Shown in pieces: positions 1-8,357 of a stretch of DNA of 33,539 bases; the first letter of the stretch is position 1, and each line of letters begins with the position of its first letter. Made by a program: the position numbers and the translations under genes. The notes beneath the pieces were generated by a model. It saw only the letters and a program-made list of their open reading frames with translations, was not told the origin of the DNA and made no database searches. Origin of the DNA: Bryobacterales bacterium (GTDB lineage: Bacteria; Acidobacteriota; Terriglobia; Bryobacterales; Bryobacteraceae); the NCBI GenBank assembly GCA_016789785.1, contig JAEUQE010000078.1, positions 1 to 33,539 of the forward strand. The letters are read 5' to 3'.

Positions 1-171
1 GAGAACCCCCAGCATTCTGCCAGCATTGTTGACGTCGTGTTTCAGGCGAAGGGCACGAAGACGGGTGTCATCGTGACGCACGACCGCATTCAGACGCGTG
101 CCGAGGCTGACGGTCTGCGCCGCGCGTGGGGCGAAGCGCTGGACCGGCTGAAGCAGATGCTCGAAGGTTGA
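1..171 (+). CDS. SRPBCC/AHSA1-family protein, C-terminal fragment
   Basis: An open frame enters from the left edge and ends at TGA 169-171, giving the last 56 residues of a protein. The tail has a beta strand (GVIVTHDRIQ) followed by a long amphipathic helix (AEADGLRRAWGEALDRLKQMLEG). This is the usual ending of small SRPBCC proteins of the AHSA1 (activator of Hsp90 ATPase homologue) type, where the last helix packs over a hydrophobic ligand pocket. The ligand cannot be told from this piece. These proteins often sit beside ArsR-type regulators, but the upstream side is outside the window. The fold call is moderate because only the tail is visible. Confidence 0.6.
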   Translation, partial: ENPQHSASIVDVVFQAKGTKTGVIVTHDRIQTRAEADGLRRAWGEALDRLKQMLEG

Positions 172-204
172 GCGCGGTGCTCCGCGATTTGATAAACCGG
201 AGGC

Positions 205-2136
205 ATGTCCGGTCTGATCATTTCGATTTTTCTCGTTGCTCTTCACGCGCAGCCGCCCATCGAGCGCACGGTCTTGAACACAAACAAGAGCCCCAAGGCA
301 ATGCTGCGCGGCGTGCCCGTCTCCGCGGTTGCCATGGAGGACAGTTTCTGGAGCAAGCGCCAACGGGCGAACATCGACGTCAGCTTGCCCACTCTGCTGA
401 CGTTGTTTGAAGAGAAGGGCATCATGGATAACTTCCGCCGCATTTCTGGGCGCAAGAAGGTGGCGCGCCGCGGCCCTCTCTACACCGACTCCGACGTATA
501 CAAATGGCTGGAAGCCGTCGCATTCGTCTTGCAGGCGCGCGATCATCCGCAGTTGCGAAAGTCCGCCGAGGCCGTGATCGATGAGATCGCCGCTGCGCAG
601 GAGCCATCGGGCTATCTGAACACCTTCTATTCGAAAGAGAATCTTGCGCAGCGCCATCAGAACATGCGCCATGGCCACGAACTCTATTGCCTCGGGCATC
701 TGTTGCAGGCCGGCATTGCCTGGCAGCGCTTCAACGGCGATCGCAAGCTGCTGGACGCCGGCATACGGATGGTGGAGTATCTGCTTCGGGACTTCGGACC
801 CGGCAAGCGGCCAGTGTTCGAAGGTCATCCTGAGATCGAGCTTGCGCTTGTGGAGTTGTACCGGAACACTGGGGACCGGCGCTATCTCGATCTGGCGGGC
901 TACTTCCTTGGTGGCGATGTCAGGAATGAGAAGGGAGTGCCGCCGCGCGAATTCGTATATCTCTTCACCGTGAAGCCGTTTGCGAATCGCACGCGATTGG
1001 AAGGGCATGCGGTGCGGTCAATGTATGCGTGTTCCGGCGCCACCGACTACTATCTCGAAACGGGTGACGCGCGCTATTGGACCACGCTCACTGCGTTGTG
1101 GCGCGACATGGTGGACCGCAAGCAGTATCTCACTGGCGGCGTCGGCTCGCGGGCGTCGGGCGAGGCATTCGGCGAGCCCTACGAGCTTCCGAATCAACAG
1201 GCCTACACGGAAAGCTGCGCGTCCATCGCGACAATGTTCTGGAACTGGCGCATGATGCACGCCGAGCCCGATTCGAAGTACATGGACAACTTCGAACGTG
1301 CGCTCTACAACGGCGCCAACAGCGGATTGTCGATCGAGGGCAATCTCTACTGCTACCGGAACCCGCTGGAGCACACTGGCAATCGCGAAGACAGGATCCG
1401 CAATCCGTGGTACGACACCACCTGCTGCCCACCGAATCTGCAGCGTATTCTCGCGTCGCTACCTGCCTACTTCTACAGCACATCGAAGGAAGGCGTGTAT
1501 GTGCATCTGTTCGACGCGAACACTATGTCGTGGAAGCTGGAAGATGGGACGGCGTTGAAGCTGCGCCAGTCGACCAAGTATCCGTGGGATGGACGGGTGG
1601 AGATCCAGGTGGATCCCGCGAAGGCAACCGCGTTCACACTGTTCGTGCGGCGGCCCGATTGGGCACCGTCGGCAAAGCTCTCCGGAGTGGTGACGGCCGC
1701 TCCGGTCCGTGGCGGCTACTTCGCGATCCAACGCACATGGAAAGCAGGCGATCGGGTCACCATCGACTTCGGGATGGAGCCGCGGTTCATCGCAAGCAAT
1801 CCGCATCTTCGTGAGAACATCGGCAAGGCGGCGGTGATGCGCGGGCCTCTGCTCTATGCGATGGAGGGTCTCGATCAGCCCACCGGGACGACGGTGTTCG
1901 ATTGGATGATGACGCCGGGTAAGATGCGTGAAGACTGGAAAGCCGATTTGCTGGGCGGCGTCACCGTGCTGCGCCAGGCGGCGCGGCGCATCGCCAATGC
2001 TGGGGAAGGGCAGCCGCTCTATCGCGCATGGTCGCCGCTGCGGAAGGGCGAGGCTGGTGAGATCACGCTGATCCCCTACTACACGTTCCACAATCGCGAG
2101 ATCACTTCCATGCAAGTGTGGATTCCGGTGGAGTGA
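205..2136 (+). CDS. GH127 beta-L-arabinofuranosidase-like glycoside hydrolase (DUF1680)
   Basis: This 643-residue protein has a short N-terminal signal-like hydrophobic stretch (residues 1-16, ending HAQ), so export is likely. The sequence matches the GH127/DUF1680 fold: an (alpha/alpha)6 barrel followed by beta domains. The metal site of the characterised enzyme HypBA1 is recognisable: E336 and C338 in TESC, and C407/C408 in the TTCCPPN motif. E320 in the GEAFGEPYELPN stretch is the likely counterpart of the HypBA1 acid/base Glu322. Known members release beta-L-arabinofuranose from plant hydroxyproline-rich glycans, but the family has other specificities, so the substrate is inferred. The start is fixed by an in-frame stop at 193-195. 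A GGAGG lies only 1 nt before the ATG, which is unusually close. It is followed by an S9 peptidase 37 bp downstream. Confidence 0.9.
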   Translation: MSGLIISIFLVALHAQPPIERTVLNTNKSPKAMLRGVPVSAVAMEDSFWSKRQRANIDVSLPTLLTLFEEKGIMDNFRRISGRKKVARRGPLYTDSDVYKWLEAVAFVLQARDHPQLRKSAEAVIDEIAAAQEPSGYLNTFYSKENLAQRHQNMRHGHELYCLGHLLQAGIAWQRFNGDRKLLDAGIRMVEYLLRDFGPGKRPVFEGHPEIELALVELYRNTGDRRYLDLAGYFLGGDVRNEKGVPPREFVYLFTVKPFANRTRLEGHAVRSMYACSGATDYYLETGDARYWTTLTALWRDMVDRKQYLTGGVGSRASGEAFGEPYELPNQQAYTESCASIATMFWNWRMMHAEPDSKYMDNFERALYNGANSGLSIEGNLYCYRNPLEHTGNREDRIRNPWYDTTCCPPNLQRILASLPAYFYSTSKEGVYVHLFDANTMSWKLEDGTALKLRQSTKYPWDGRVEIQVDPAKATAFTLFVRRPDWAPSAKLSGVVTAAPVRGGYFAIQRTWKAGDRVTIDFGMEPRFIASNPHLRENIGKAAVMRGPLLYAMEGLDQPTGTTVFDWMMTPGKMREDWKADLLGGVTVLRQAARRIANAGEGQPLYRAWSPLRKGEAGEITLIPYYTFHNREITSMQVWIPVE

Positions 2137-2159
2137 GTGCGCGAAGGCGCTCGGCGCGC

Positions 2160-2165
2160 TATCAT
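2160..2165 (+). promoter_or_regulatory. Candidate -10 element of a leaderless start (TATCAT)
   Basis: TATCAT ends 8 nt before the S9 peptidase ATG at 2174, and no Shine-Dalgarno sequence lies between. With a normal 6-8 nt distance from -10 to the transcription start, the mRNA would begin at or next to the ATG. No convincing -35 is seen. The same arrangement recurs upstream of three other genes in this window. Confidence 0.35.
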
Positions 2166-2173
2166 TCTGTTCC

Positions 2174-4195
2174 ATGATTACCCGCCGGTTCCTATTTGTC
2201 GCGTTCTTCACCGTTTGTGTCACCGCGTCTGGTGAACGCTGGAGCGTGGAGCAAGTGGCTCGTCTCACGCGCGTGAGCGATCCGCAGATCGCACCTGATG
2301 GCAAGTCGCTGATTGTTGTCCGATCGAAGGCCAACTTCGAAGATAATCGCTACGATCCGCAGCTTGTCCAGTTGCCCGTGAGCGGTGGCGGCGAGCGTGT
2401 GCTGGTTCGCGATCGCCGCGGACTGGGCTCGGCACGTTGGTCCTCCGATGGCAAACACATTGCATTTCTCGCGCAGGCGGAAGGCAAGTCGCAGGTGTTC
2501 GTGATGCCCGTGGATGGCGGCGAAAGCTGGCAATTGACGAAGGCGCCGATGGGCGTGCAACAGTTCTCATGGAGCCCGGATGCCTCGGTGGTCGCCTACG
2601 TCACCGCGGATGAGCCGGCAAAGCGAGCGGGTGTGGATCGCCACCTGAAGGCGTTCACGGTGGGCCACAATCACTTCCTGATGCAGGAAGGTGTGACGAG
2701 TTCGCATCTGTGGCTCATCAAGGTTGCGCCGGGGGAAAAGGCGAAGCGTCTCACGGAAGGATCGTGGTCGCTGCCTGTCACCATGCCGCCGAGTTCGCCT
2801 GCTTCGCCTCCCGCATGGTCGCCGGATGGAAAGCAGATCGCGATTGTGAAGCTCGCCACTCCTTACACAGGTGATTCGGATCAGGCGGCGATTCAGATCA
2901 TTGATGTCGCGAGCGGCGCCATGCGCCCGCTGACGGGGCGATCGAAGAACGAGTCGCAACCGTCGTTCTCGCCGGATGGGCGTTTTGTCGCGTACTGGTC
3001 GCCTCGGGATGGCGAATCGAAGAACGTCAACGAGGTCTATGTCACCGCGGCGTCGGGAGGCGAAGGCCGCAGCGTGACGCGTGGCCTCGACCGCAATGTG
3101 ATGCGGGCGATCTGGTCGCCCGATGGCAAGTCCCTGCTGGTGAGCGCCAATGACGGCACCGGCGTGTCGATGTGGATGCAGCCTCTTGAAGGTCCGGCGC
3201 GCCGGATCGACACGGGCAAGATCGTGGCCACAGCGCCGTTCTGGCTGGATGCGTCCATGAATAATCGAGGTCAAGTGGTGTTCACCGGAAGCGAGCCGCT
3301 GCGTCCGGCAGAGGTTTACTATCTGCCGGCGGCGGATGCGAAACCGCAGCGGCTGACCGATTGGAATGGCTTTGCGACAGCGTTGGAACTGGGCAAGACG
3401 GAGTCCATTGTATGGAACGGTGCCGATGGTTTGAAGCAGGATGGCGTGGTGACATATCCGCCCGATTTTGTTTCAAACAGGAAGTGGCCGCTCTTGTTGT
3501 ACATCCACGGAGGGCCGCGCAGTGCTTCGAAAGAGGCGTTCGCCAGTGGGCGCGCGCAACTGTTCGCGGCACAGGGTTGGGTGGTGTTCGAGCCGAACTA
3601 TCGCGGAAGCGACAACCTTGGCAACGCGTTTCAATCGGCGATTTGGAACGATGCCGGCGCAGGTCCCGGACGCGACGTCATGAGCGGTGTGGATCTGCTG
3701 AAGAAGCGCGGCTGGGTGGATGAAGCGAAGATGGCGGTGTCGGGGTGGTCGTATGGCGGCTACATGACAAGCTGGCTAATCGGCAACTATCCGGATGTGT
3801 GGCGTGTTGCCGTGGCGGGCGCCGCCGTGACAGACCTGCTTGACCAGTATCATCTCGGTGACTCGAACGTGCGCCGGGGCAGTGCCTGGGGCGGTTCGCC
3901 GTGGACCGATCCGAAACGGATGCAGGCCGCAATGGAGCAATCGCCAATGCACTATGCGGCGCGCATCAAGACACCGACTCTGATCATGGCGCTGACGGGC
4001 GATTACCGTGTGACGGTGACGCAATCGTACAAGCTGTATCACGCGCTGCGCGACAACAACGTTCCTGTCGAGTTCATCGCCTATCCGCTGCCGGGCCATA
4101 GCCCAACGGATCCGGTGCACAGCCGTGATGTGGATCAGCGGTGGATCGCGTGGTTGAAGAAGTATCTGGATGGTGGCGCGTCGGGCGGGAATTGA
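2174..4195 (+). CDS. S9-family (prolyl oligopeptidase-like) serine peptidase, exported
   Basis: 673 residues. An N-terminal signal peptide (about residues 1-20, RRFLFVAFFTVCVTASG) points to export. Residues about 30-400 contain repeated WSPDGK/SFSPDGR motifs of a WD40/TolB-like beta-propeller. Residues about 430-665 are an alpha/beta hydrolase with oxyanion-side HGGP (445-448), nucleophile S526 in GWSYGGY, probable acid D610 in TGDYRV and H642 in PGHSP. The usual family forms are GxxDxxVP for the acid loop and EGHG for the His loop, so these two are slightly divergent but retain the residues. Such enzymes are dipeptidyl or acylaminoacyl peptidases acting on short peptides. No clear Shine-Dalgarno precedes the ATG. 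The transporter gene begins 2 nt after the stop. Confidence 0.92.
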   Translation: MITRRFLFVAFFTVCVTASGERWSVEQVARLTRVSDPQIAPDGKSLIVVRSKANFEDNRYDPQLVQLPVSGGGERVLVRDRRGLGSARWSSDGKHIAFLAQAEGKSQVFVMPVDGGESWQLTKAPMGVQQFSWSPDASVVAYVTADEPAKRAGVDRHLKAFTVGHNHFLMQEGVTSSHLWLIKVAPGEKAKRLTEGSWSLPVTMPPSSPASPPAWSPDGKQIAIVKLATPYTGDSDQAAIQIIDVASGAMRPLTGRSKNESQPSFSPDGRFVAYWSPRDGESKNVNEVYVTAASGGEGRSVTRGLDRNVMRAIWSPDGKSLLVSANDGTGVSMWMQPLEGPARRIDTGKIVATAPFWLDASMNNRGQVVFTGSEPLRPAEVYYLPAADAKPQRLTDWNGFATALELGKTESIVWNGADGLKQDGVVTYPPDFVSNRKWPLLLYIHGGPRSASKEAFASGRAQLFAAQGWVVFEPNYRGSDNLGNAFQSAIWNDAGAGPGRDVMSGVDLLKKRGWVDEAKMAVSGWSYGGYMTSWLIGNYPDVWRVAVAGAAVTDLLDQYHLGDSNVRRGSAWGGSPWTDPKRMQAAMEQSPMHYAARIKTPTLIMALTGDYRVTVTQSYKLYHALRDNNVPVEFIAYPLPGHSPTDPVHSRDVDQRWIAWLKKYLDGGASGGN

Positions 4196-4197
4196 GT

Positions 4198-5415
4198 GTG
4201 CGCCGATATCTGGTGGTAGGCGGGCTGTTTGCACTCTCGCTGATTACGTATGTGGATCGCGCCGCCATCTCGTCGGCGAAAGATGCGGTCACGCGGGATC
4301 TTGCGCTCAATGATCAGGCGATGGGCGCGGTGTTCAGCGCGTTCGCCCTGGGCTACGCGCTCGCACAGACGCCATCGGGCTGGATTGCCGACCGATTTGG
4401 CCCGCGTCTGATGCTGAGCGCGGTGGTGGTGGTTTGGAGCGTACTCACGGCCGCCACCGGAGCGGTGCAGAGTTTCACGTCGATACTGATTGTGCGCTTC
4501 CTGTTCGGGCTCGCGGAGGCGGGCGCGTTTCCCGGTGCGGCGCGAGCGATCTACAACTGGCTGCCGCCATCGGAGCGGGGCCGTGCCAACGGCATCATGT
4601 TCTCGGCGTCGCGATGGGGCGCCGCGGCGGCTTTTCCGCTCATGGCATGGTTGCTCGATGCGTGGGGTTGGCGATGGGCGTTCTATTTGCTGGCCCTGCC
4701 GGGTCTGGCCTGGGCAGCGGCATGGTTCTTACTCTTTCGCGACCGTCCGGATCTCAAGCGCGTGGAACTTCAAACGGCGCCTGCCACGTCGCAGCCCCTC
4801 GGCGAGACCCTGCGCTCATTGCCGTTTCTGCTCGCGCTTGTGCAATATTTTTCGGTGAATTTCGTCACCTTTCTTTGCCTGTCCTGGATGCTTCCCTATT
4901 TGAAACAGCGGTACTCGCTCTCGAATGCCGATGCCGCCCTCTATGCCATGTGGCCGCTGCTGATCGGGGGTGGCGCGCAGTGGATTTCGGGATTCCTGGT
5001 TGACGCGCTGTACCAGTCGGGCCGCCGTTCCTGGTCCCGGCGTGCGCCGGCGATTCTTGGCTTCGCGCTTGCCGCGGCGGGAGTAGGCGCGCTCCCGTTC
5101 GCAGAAACGCCGCTGGCCGGAGCGGTCTGCTTTTCCATTGCCGCCCTCGGCGCGGATCTCACCATCAGTCCGAGTTGGGCATTCTGCATGGATGTTGGAG
5201 GAAGCAACTCCGGAACAGTGTCGGGGTCCATGAACATGGCGGGAAATCTCGGTTCCTTCGTGAGCGCGAACATGTTTCCTTACTTGCAATCCCTTACGGG
5301 AAGCGCCGCGGCTTACTTCGCAATGGTCTCGCTGATGTGCGTAGCCAGTGGCTTTTGCTGGATTCGAATGCGCTCGCTCAGCGAGGACCGCTCGCCATCC
5401 GTACCGCGAAGTTGA
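4198..5415 (+). CDS. MFS transporter, ACS-type organic anion (sugar acid) symporter
   Basis: About 405 residues with 12 predicted hydrophobic segments. The first segment is followed by YVDRAAIS (residues 17-24). The MFS signature loop GWIADRFGPRLML lies between TM2 and TM3 (61-73), and RFLFGLAEAGAFPG in TM4 is typical of the anion:cation symporter group (hexuronate, galactonate, glucarate and related sugar acids). The frame is open back to 4141, but that would run through the S9 gene. GTG 4198 is preferred because GGGCGGGA sits about 8 nt upstream and hydrophobic sequence follows at once; TTG 4192 is an alternative. The two facing minus-strand genes process four-carbon acid sugars, so a tetronate such as threonate is the best guess for cargo; this is inference. 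Its 3' end overlaps that of the pdxA-like gene. Confidence 0.85.
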   Translation: MRRYLVVGGLFALSLITYVDRAAISSAKDAVTRDLALNDQAMGAVFSAFALGYALAQTPSGWIADRFGPRLMLSAVVVVWSVLTAATGAVQSFTSILIVRFLFGLAEAGAFPGAARAIYNWLPPSERGRANGIMFSASRWGAAAAFPLMAWLLDAWGWRWAFYLLALPGLAWAAAWFLLFRDRPDLKRVELQTAPATSQPLGETLRSLPFLLALVQYFSVNFVTFLCLSWMLPYLKQRYSLSNADAALYAMWPLLIGGGAQWISGFLVDALYQSGRRSWSRRAPAILGFALAAAGVGALPFAETPLAGAVCFSIAALGADLTISPSWAFCMDVGGSNSGTVSGSMNMAGNLGSFVSANMFPYLQSLTGSAAAYFAMVSLMCVASGFCWIRMRSLSEDRSPSVPRS

Positions 5416-6352
5416 ATGCGCTCACCAGGCTTGTGGTGGACGCGATCCCCTTCCACGCAATGTCGAATGCTGTACCGTGATCCACGGACGTTCGAATGAT
5501 CGGCAGGCCGAGCGTCACATTCACGCCCGCCTCGAAGTCGAGAAGCTTCGAAGGAATGTGGCCCTGGTCGTGATACATGCAAACGATCGCATCGAACTTC
5601 TTGCGGCGCACGGCCATGTAGAACACGGTGTCGGGCGGGAAGGGGCCGTCCACTGGCAGACCCTTGGCCTGAGCTTCTTCCACGGCCGGCCGGATCTCCT
5701 CAATCTCTTCCTGGCCGAACAACCCGTTTTCGCCGGCATGCGGATTCAATCCCGCGACTGCGATGCGCGGTTTGGAATGCAGCCTCGCGACGGCCTCGCA
5801 AGTCATCTCGATGATCCGCAGCACACGGGGCTTCTTCGCGCGCTCGATTGCTTCCCGCAAAGAAACGTGCGTGCTCACGTGCGTGACCACGAGATCGTTG
5901 GATGCGAGCATGATGGTGACATCCGGCGCATTGCAGACCTCGCCAATCAACTCGGTGTGGCCCGTGAACTTCGGGTCAGAGAGTTGCGTGGCTTCCTTGT
6001 TCATGGGCAGCGTCACCATGGCCGCGATCTCGCCGCGCAGGCACGCGTTCGCCGCCGAGACCACGTAGTCACGCGCCGCCTTGCCCGAAGGTCTGCTCAA
6101 CTCGCCGGGCCGCACATCGTCCTCGCGAAGCAGCGCGTGGTCGATCACGTTGACGCGATCCGCAGCCAGCATGGATGGAGAAGTGACAGGCGCAATGGAA
6201 AGGCCATAGCCCAACTGGCGATTGGCGCGTTCGAGCACCGCAAGGTCGCCATACACGACGAAGGGATGCGGAATCTCGCCGTTGCGCGCCGCTTTGAGCA
6301 GGATCTCCGGACCGACTCCGCTCGAGTCACCCATCGTGATTCCGAATATCAT
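5378..6352 (-). CDS. pdxA2: PdxA-family 4-phosphate dehydrogenase, probably PdxA2 (tetronate catabolism)
   Basis: 324 residues, full length for PdxA. Metal-ligand and substrate motifs are present: GHTELIGE (H132), STHVSL (H162), GLNPHAGE (H205) and MYHDQGHIPSK (H261). The N-terminal loop reads GDSSGVGPE instead of the common GDPAGxGPE. PdxA enzymes oxidise and decarboxylate 4-phosphohydroxy-L-threonine in vitamin B6 synthesis. PdxA2 paralogues oxidise D-threonate 4-phosphate (or the erythronate isomer) to DHAP and CO2 with NAD. The ATGA overlap with a DUF1537 kinase gene upstream strongly favours the catabolic role, as this kinase-PdxA2 pairing is the known D-threonate/D-erythronate arrangement. 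The choice among isomers cannot be made from sequence. The 3' end lies 38 bp inside the convergent transporter gene. Confidence 0.85.
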   Translation of the reverse strand: MIFGITMGDSSGVGPEILLKAARNGEIPHPFVVYGDLAVLERANRQLGYGLSIAPVTSPSMLAADRVNVIDHALLREDDVRPGELSRPSGKAARDYVVSAANACLRGEIAAMVTLPMNKEATQLSDPKFTGHTELIGEVCNAPDVTIMLASNDLVVTHVSTHVSLREAIERAKKPRVLRIIEMTCEAVARLHSKPRIAVAGLNPHAGENGLFGQEEIEEIRPAVEEAQAKGLPVDGPFPPDTVFYMAVRRKKFDAIVCMYHDQGHIPSKLLDFEAGVNVTLGLPIIRTSVDHGTAFDIAWKGIASTTSLVSAFNFAVRMASGPR

Positions 6353-7356
6353 GTCAGTCTATTCAGGATGCCATGTACTAAATCAGGCTCGCCGAACCCG
6401 CCGGCCTTGGTGATCACGGAGAGGCCGGATTCGGTGAACGAAAGCGGCACTCCCGGCGCCACTTCGCCGGCCGATGTCAGTTCGCGGCAGCCCAGTGCCT
6501 GGAAAGCGGCGCGCGCGGTATCGCCGCCCATCACGATGAGCGAGTCCGCATGATGGTCCCGAACCGCCTTTGCGGCACACTGTGCCATCTCCTGCGCGAT
6601 CTGCTGAGCGTCTCCGGCAGGTTGAGCCGGACTGAGGATGACACGCACGCCGAGTTGATGTGCGGCTTCCGCCTGGCAGCGTGACATTGGATGAAGGCTC
6701 CCGCAAACGACCACCGGCGTCATGATGCGTGGGAACTTCTGTGGCGGCGTCGCAGGCAACGGCAACAATCGCGACCAATGCCCCGCGAAGCCTGCCGGTC
6801 CCGCCGCAATTTCCTCGGCAGGCCAGACGGACTCCGCAATCTGCTCCATCTCGAATTCATCTTCCGCATCATGGATGGTGACGCGAGAGGCCCGCCGGCA
6901 CGTGGCGGCGATCAATGCCGGGACGGAAGACCCGGTTACGGGGTTGAGCGGATCGCGAGCGAAGTCCGTCTCCGCGACGGGCGTGCCGTGGATGCGCAGA
7001 ATGCCATCCGCCAGTGTGCGGCCGAGCCTCGGATAGGCAGGCGCATATACGAGCGAACGTTCCGGAAACGCTTCCAGCAGACCGTCGAACTCGGCGCCGA
7101 TCGGCCCTCGCAATGTGGAATCCGTCTTCTTGTAGATCCACAACGTGTGTGCCTCGCGCAGCCGTTTGGCGTAGCGGAATAGCGAAGCCTCAGCTTCCGC
7201 CGGCGGGAGATGGCGCGTCTGCGTGTCGAACACAGCCACATCGCAGCCGGCGGGTGGAGAATCGGACTGCAAAAGAATGCGAGCCTGGAATTTCGCGAGC
7301 AGTGCGCCAATCTCCAGTGCTCCGGTGGTATCGTCTGCTAGCGCCGCGGCAAGCAT
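6349..7356 (-). CDS. dtnK: DUF1537 four-carbon acid sugar kinase (D-threonate/D-erythronate kinase-like)
   Basis: 335 residues. The N-terminal sugar-binding domain starts with ALADDTTGA (residues 5-13) and contains KKTDSTLRGPIG (76-87). The C-terminal nucleotide-binding domain has GGDTA (277-281) and TKAGGFG (316-322). The family phosphorylates four-carbon acid sugars at O4 (DtnK on D-threonate, DenK on D-erythronate, OtnK on 3-oxo-tetronate). The protein is shorter than the roughly 400-430 residues usual for the family, mostly in the region joining the domains, but both domain signatures are intact. ATG 7356 is chosen over the upstream GTG at 7374 because AGGAG lies 6 nt before it and the family starts just before the ADD motif. 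The stop overlaps the pdxA2 start (ATGA), indicating one operon. Confidence 0.85.
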   Translation of the reverse strand: MLAAALADDTTGALEIGALLAKFQARILLQSDSPPAGCDVAVFDTQTRHLPPAEAEASLFRYAKRLREAHTLWIYKKTDSTLRGPIGAEFDGLLEAFPERSLVYAPAYPRLGRTLADGILRIHGTPVAETDFARDPLNPVTGSSVPALIAATCRRASRVTIHDAEDEFEMEQIAESVWPAEEIAAGPAGFAGHWSRLLPLPATPPQKFPRIMTPVVVCGSLHPMSRCQAEAAHQLGVRVILSPAQPAGDAQQIAQEMAQCAAKAVRDHHADSLIVMGGDTARAAFQALGCRELTSAGEVAPGVPLSFTESGLSVITKAGGFGEPDLVHGILNRLT

Positions 7357-7575
7357 GCGAATCTCCTGTTCCACCTCTGCCCCTGGGTTGAGATAGACGG
7401 ACGATTCGACGCTTGGAACAGCATGGCTGGATCCATGTGGAATCCCCAGTCGTACGACATAGTGCCCTGAGTGTATCGCGGTTGATGCCTGTGCGACAAA
7501 TGGAGTGACGGACTGGGTCTATCGTAGCCGGCGGTGCAACTTCAGAATTGGTGTCGAGCCCCTCTCAAGCTCTGG

Positions 7576-8163
7576 TTAGACAGCGGAAGGAAGCATGTTA
7601 GGGTCACCCAGACTGGACAGACCTTCCCGCAGAAGCTGCATGCCCCGGCGGATCCGCGTTTTCACCGTACCAAGTGGTTCGTTCAGTCGCTGTGCGATTT
7701 CGACGTGGGTCATCTCTTCAAGCAGGGTCATCTCGACTGCCTCGCGGATGCGCTGGGGCAGTGCGGCGAGCACCTGATAGATCTGCACGTGCTTCTGTTT
7801 GCGAACGGCGAGTTGTTCAGGGTTGGCGACGTTTGCGGCTTTCACCGCCATGAGTTCGTCGGAAGCGTGTTCGAGAAGGGGGCGTGTGGAGCGCTGGCGG
7901 ATCCGGTCGATCGAGCGCGAATAGACGATAGCCACGAGCCACGAGCGGACACTGCCTCGCGTCGCATTGAAGGTTGCGGCTGTGCGCCAGATCTGCAGGT
8001 AGGCATCGAGTGCGACCTCTTCGGCGTCTTCCGGGCTCTTCAGAATACGCAATGCCAGGCTGTAAGCGAAGGGGCTCGATTCATCGTAGAAGCGAGCCAG
8101 GGCATCAGAGTCCCCGGCGGCGATTCGTGCCAGGAGAGTCTGCCAATCGTGACTTGGGTGCAT
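7576..8163 (-). CDS. RNA polymerase ECF sigma factor (sigma-70 family)
   Basis: 195 residues with a sigma region 2 (about residues 20-92, core helix SPEDAEEVALDAYLQIWRT and the -10 recognition side WLVAIVYSRSIDRIRQ) and a sigma region 4 (about 128-185, LPQRIREAVEMTLLEEMTH with helix-turn-helix ending LGTVKTRIRRGM). It resembles SigK-like ECF groups whose members direct small envelope or oxidative-stress regulons. GAGG lies about 8 nt before the ATG. No anti-sigma factor (zinc-finger or RskA type) is visible on either side, so its control is unknown. A short ORF ends 17 bp upstream on the same strand and probably shares the transcript. Confidence 0.92.
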   Translation of the reverse strand: MHPSHDWQTLLARIAAGDSDALARFYDESSPFAYSLALRILKSPEDAEEVALDAYLQIWRTAATFNATRGSVRSWLVAIVYSRSIDRIRQRSTRPLLEHASDELMAVKAANVANPEQLAVRKQKHVQIYQVLAALPQRIREAVEMTLLEEMTHVEIAQRLNEPLGTVKTRIRRGMQLLREGLSSLGDPNMLPSAV

Positions 8164-8180
8164 GGGAGTGATCCTCGTGG

Positions 8181-8357
8181 TTAGCTTTCTTCATGCTGCT
8201 GGTTTTGCCATTTCTTCGTGGCGGATTCAAGCCACGCCATCGCCTCCTGAAGGCTGGCAGTGCGAAACTGCTCGCCGGATTGGACGTGTTCCACCTGGAA
8301 GGAAGTCCTCGATTCCGGCTGAATCCAGCACCGCACCAGAAATGAACTGTATTGCAT
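8181..8357 (-). CDS. Small hypothetical protein upstream of the ECF sigma factor
   Basis: 58 residues from ATG 8357; a TTG at 8402 would add 15. The sequence (MQYSSFLVRCWIQ, then EHVQSGEQFRTASLQEAMAWLES) has the strand-strand-helix pattern of small proteins with a FLVR-W opening and an EHVQSGE core that I associate with short uncharacterised acidobacterial ORFs. The stop is 17 bp before the sigma gene, so co-transcription is likely. No cysteine or histidine cluster suggests a zinc-finger anti-sigma factor, and there is no membrane segment. No good Shine-Dalgarno was found for either start, so the start is uncertain. Function not recognised. Confidence 0.5.
   Translation of the reverse strand: MQYSSFLVRCWIQPESRTSFQVEHVQSGEQFRTASLQEAMAWLESATKKWQNQQHEES

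Noticed and set aside
1459..2334. Long minus-strand open frame (291 codons) opposite the GH127 and S9 genes
   Set aside because: It is antisense to two well-supported genes, is rich in Arg/His/Pro, has no domain and no ribosome site; it is a product of high GC content.
5348..6553. Plus-strand frame of 401 codons opposite pdxA2 and the kinase
   Set aside because: It covers two genes with clear catalytic motifs on the other strand; composition (His/Arg/Ala) is typical of a shadow frame.
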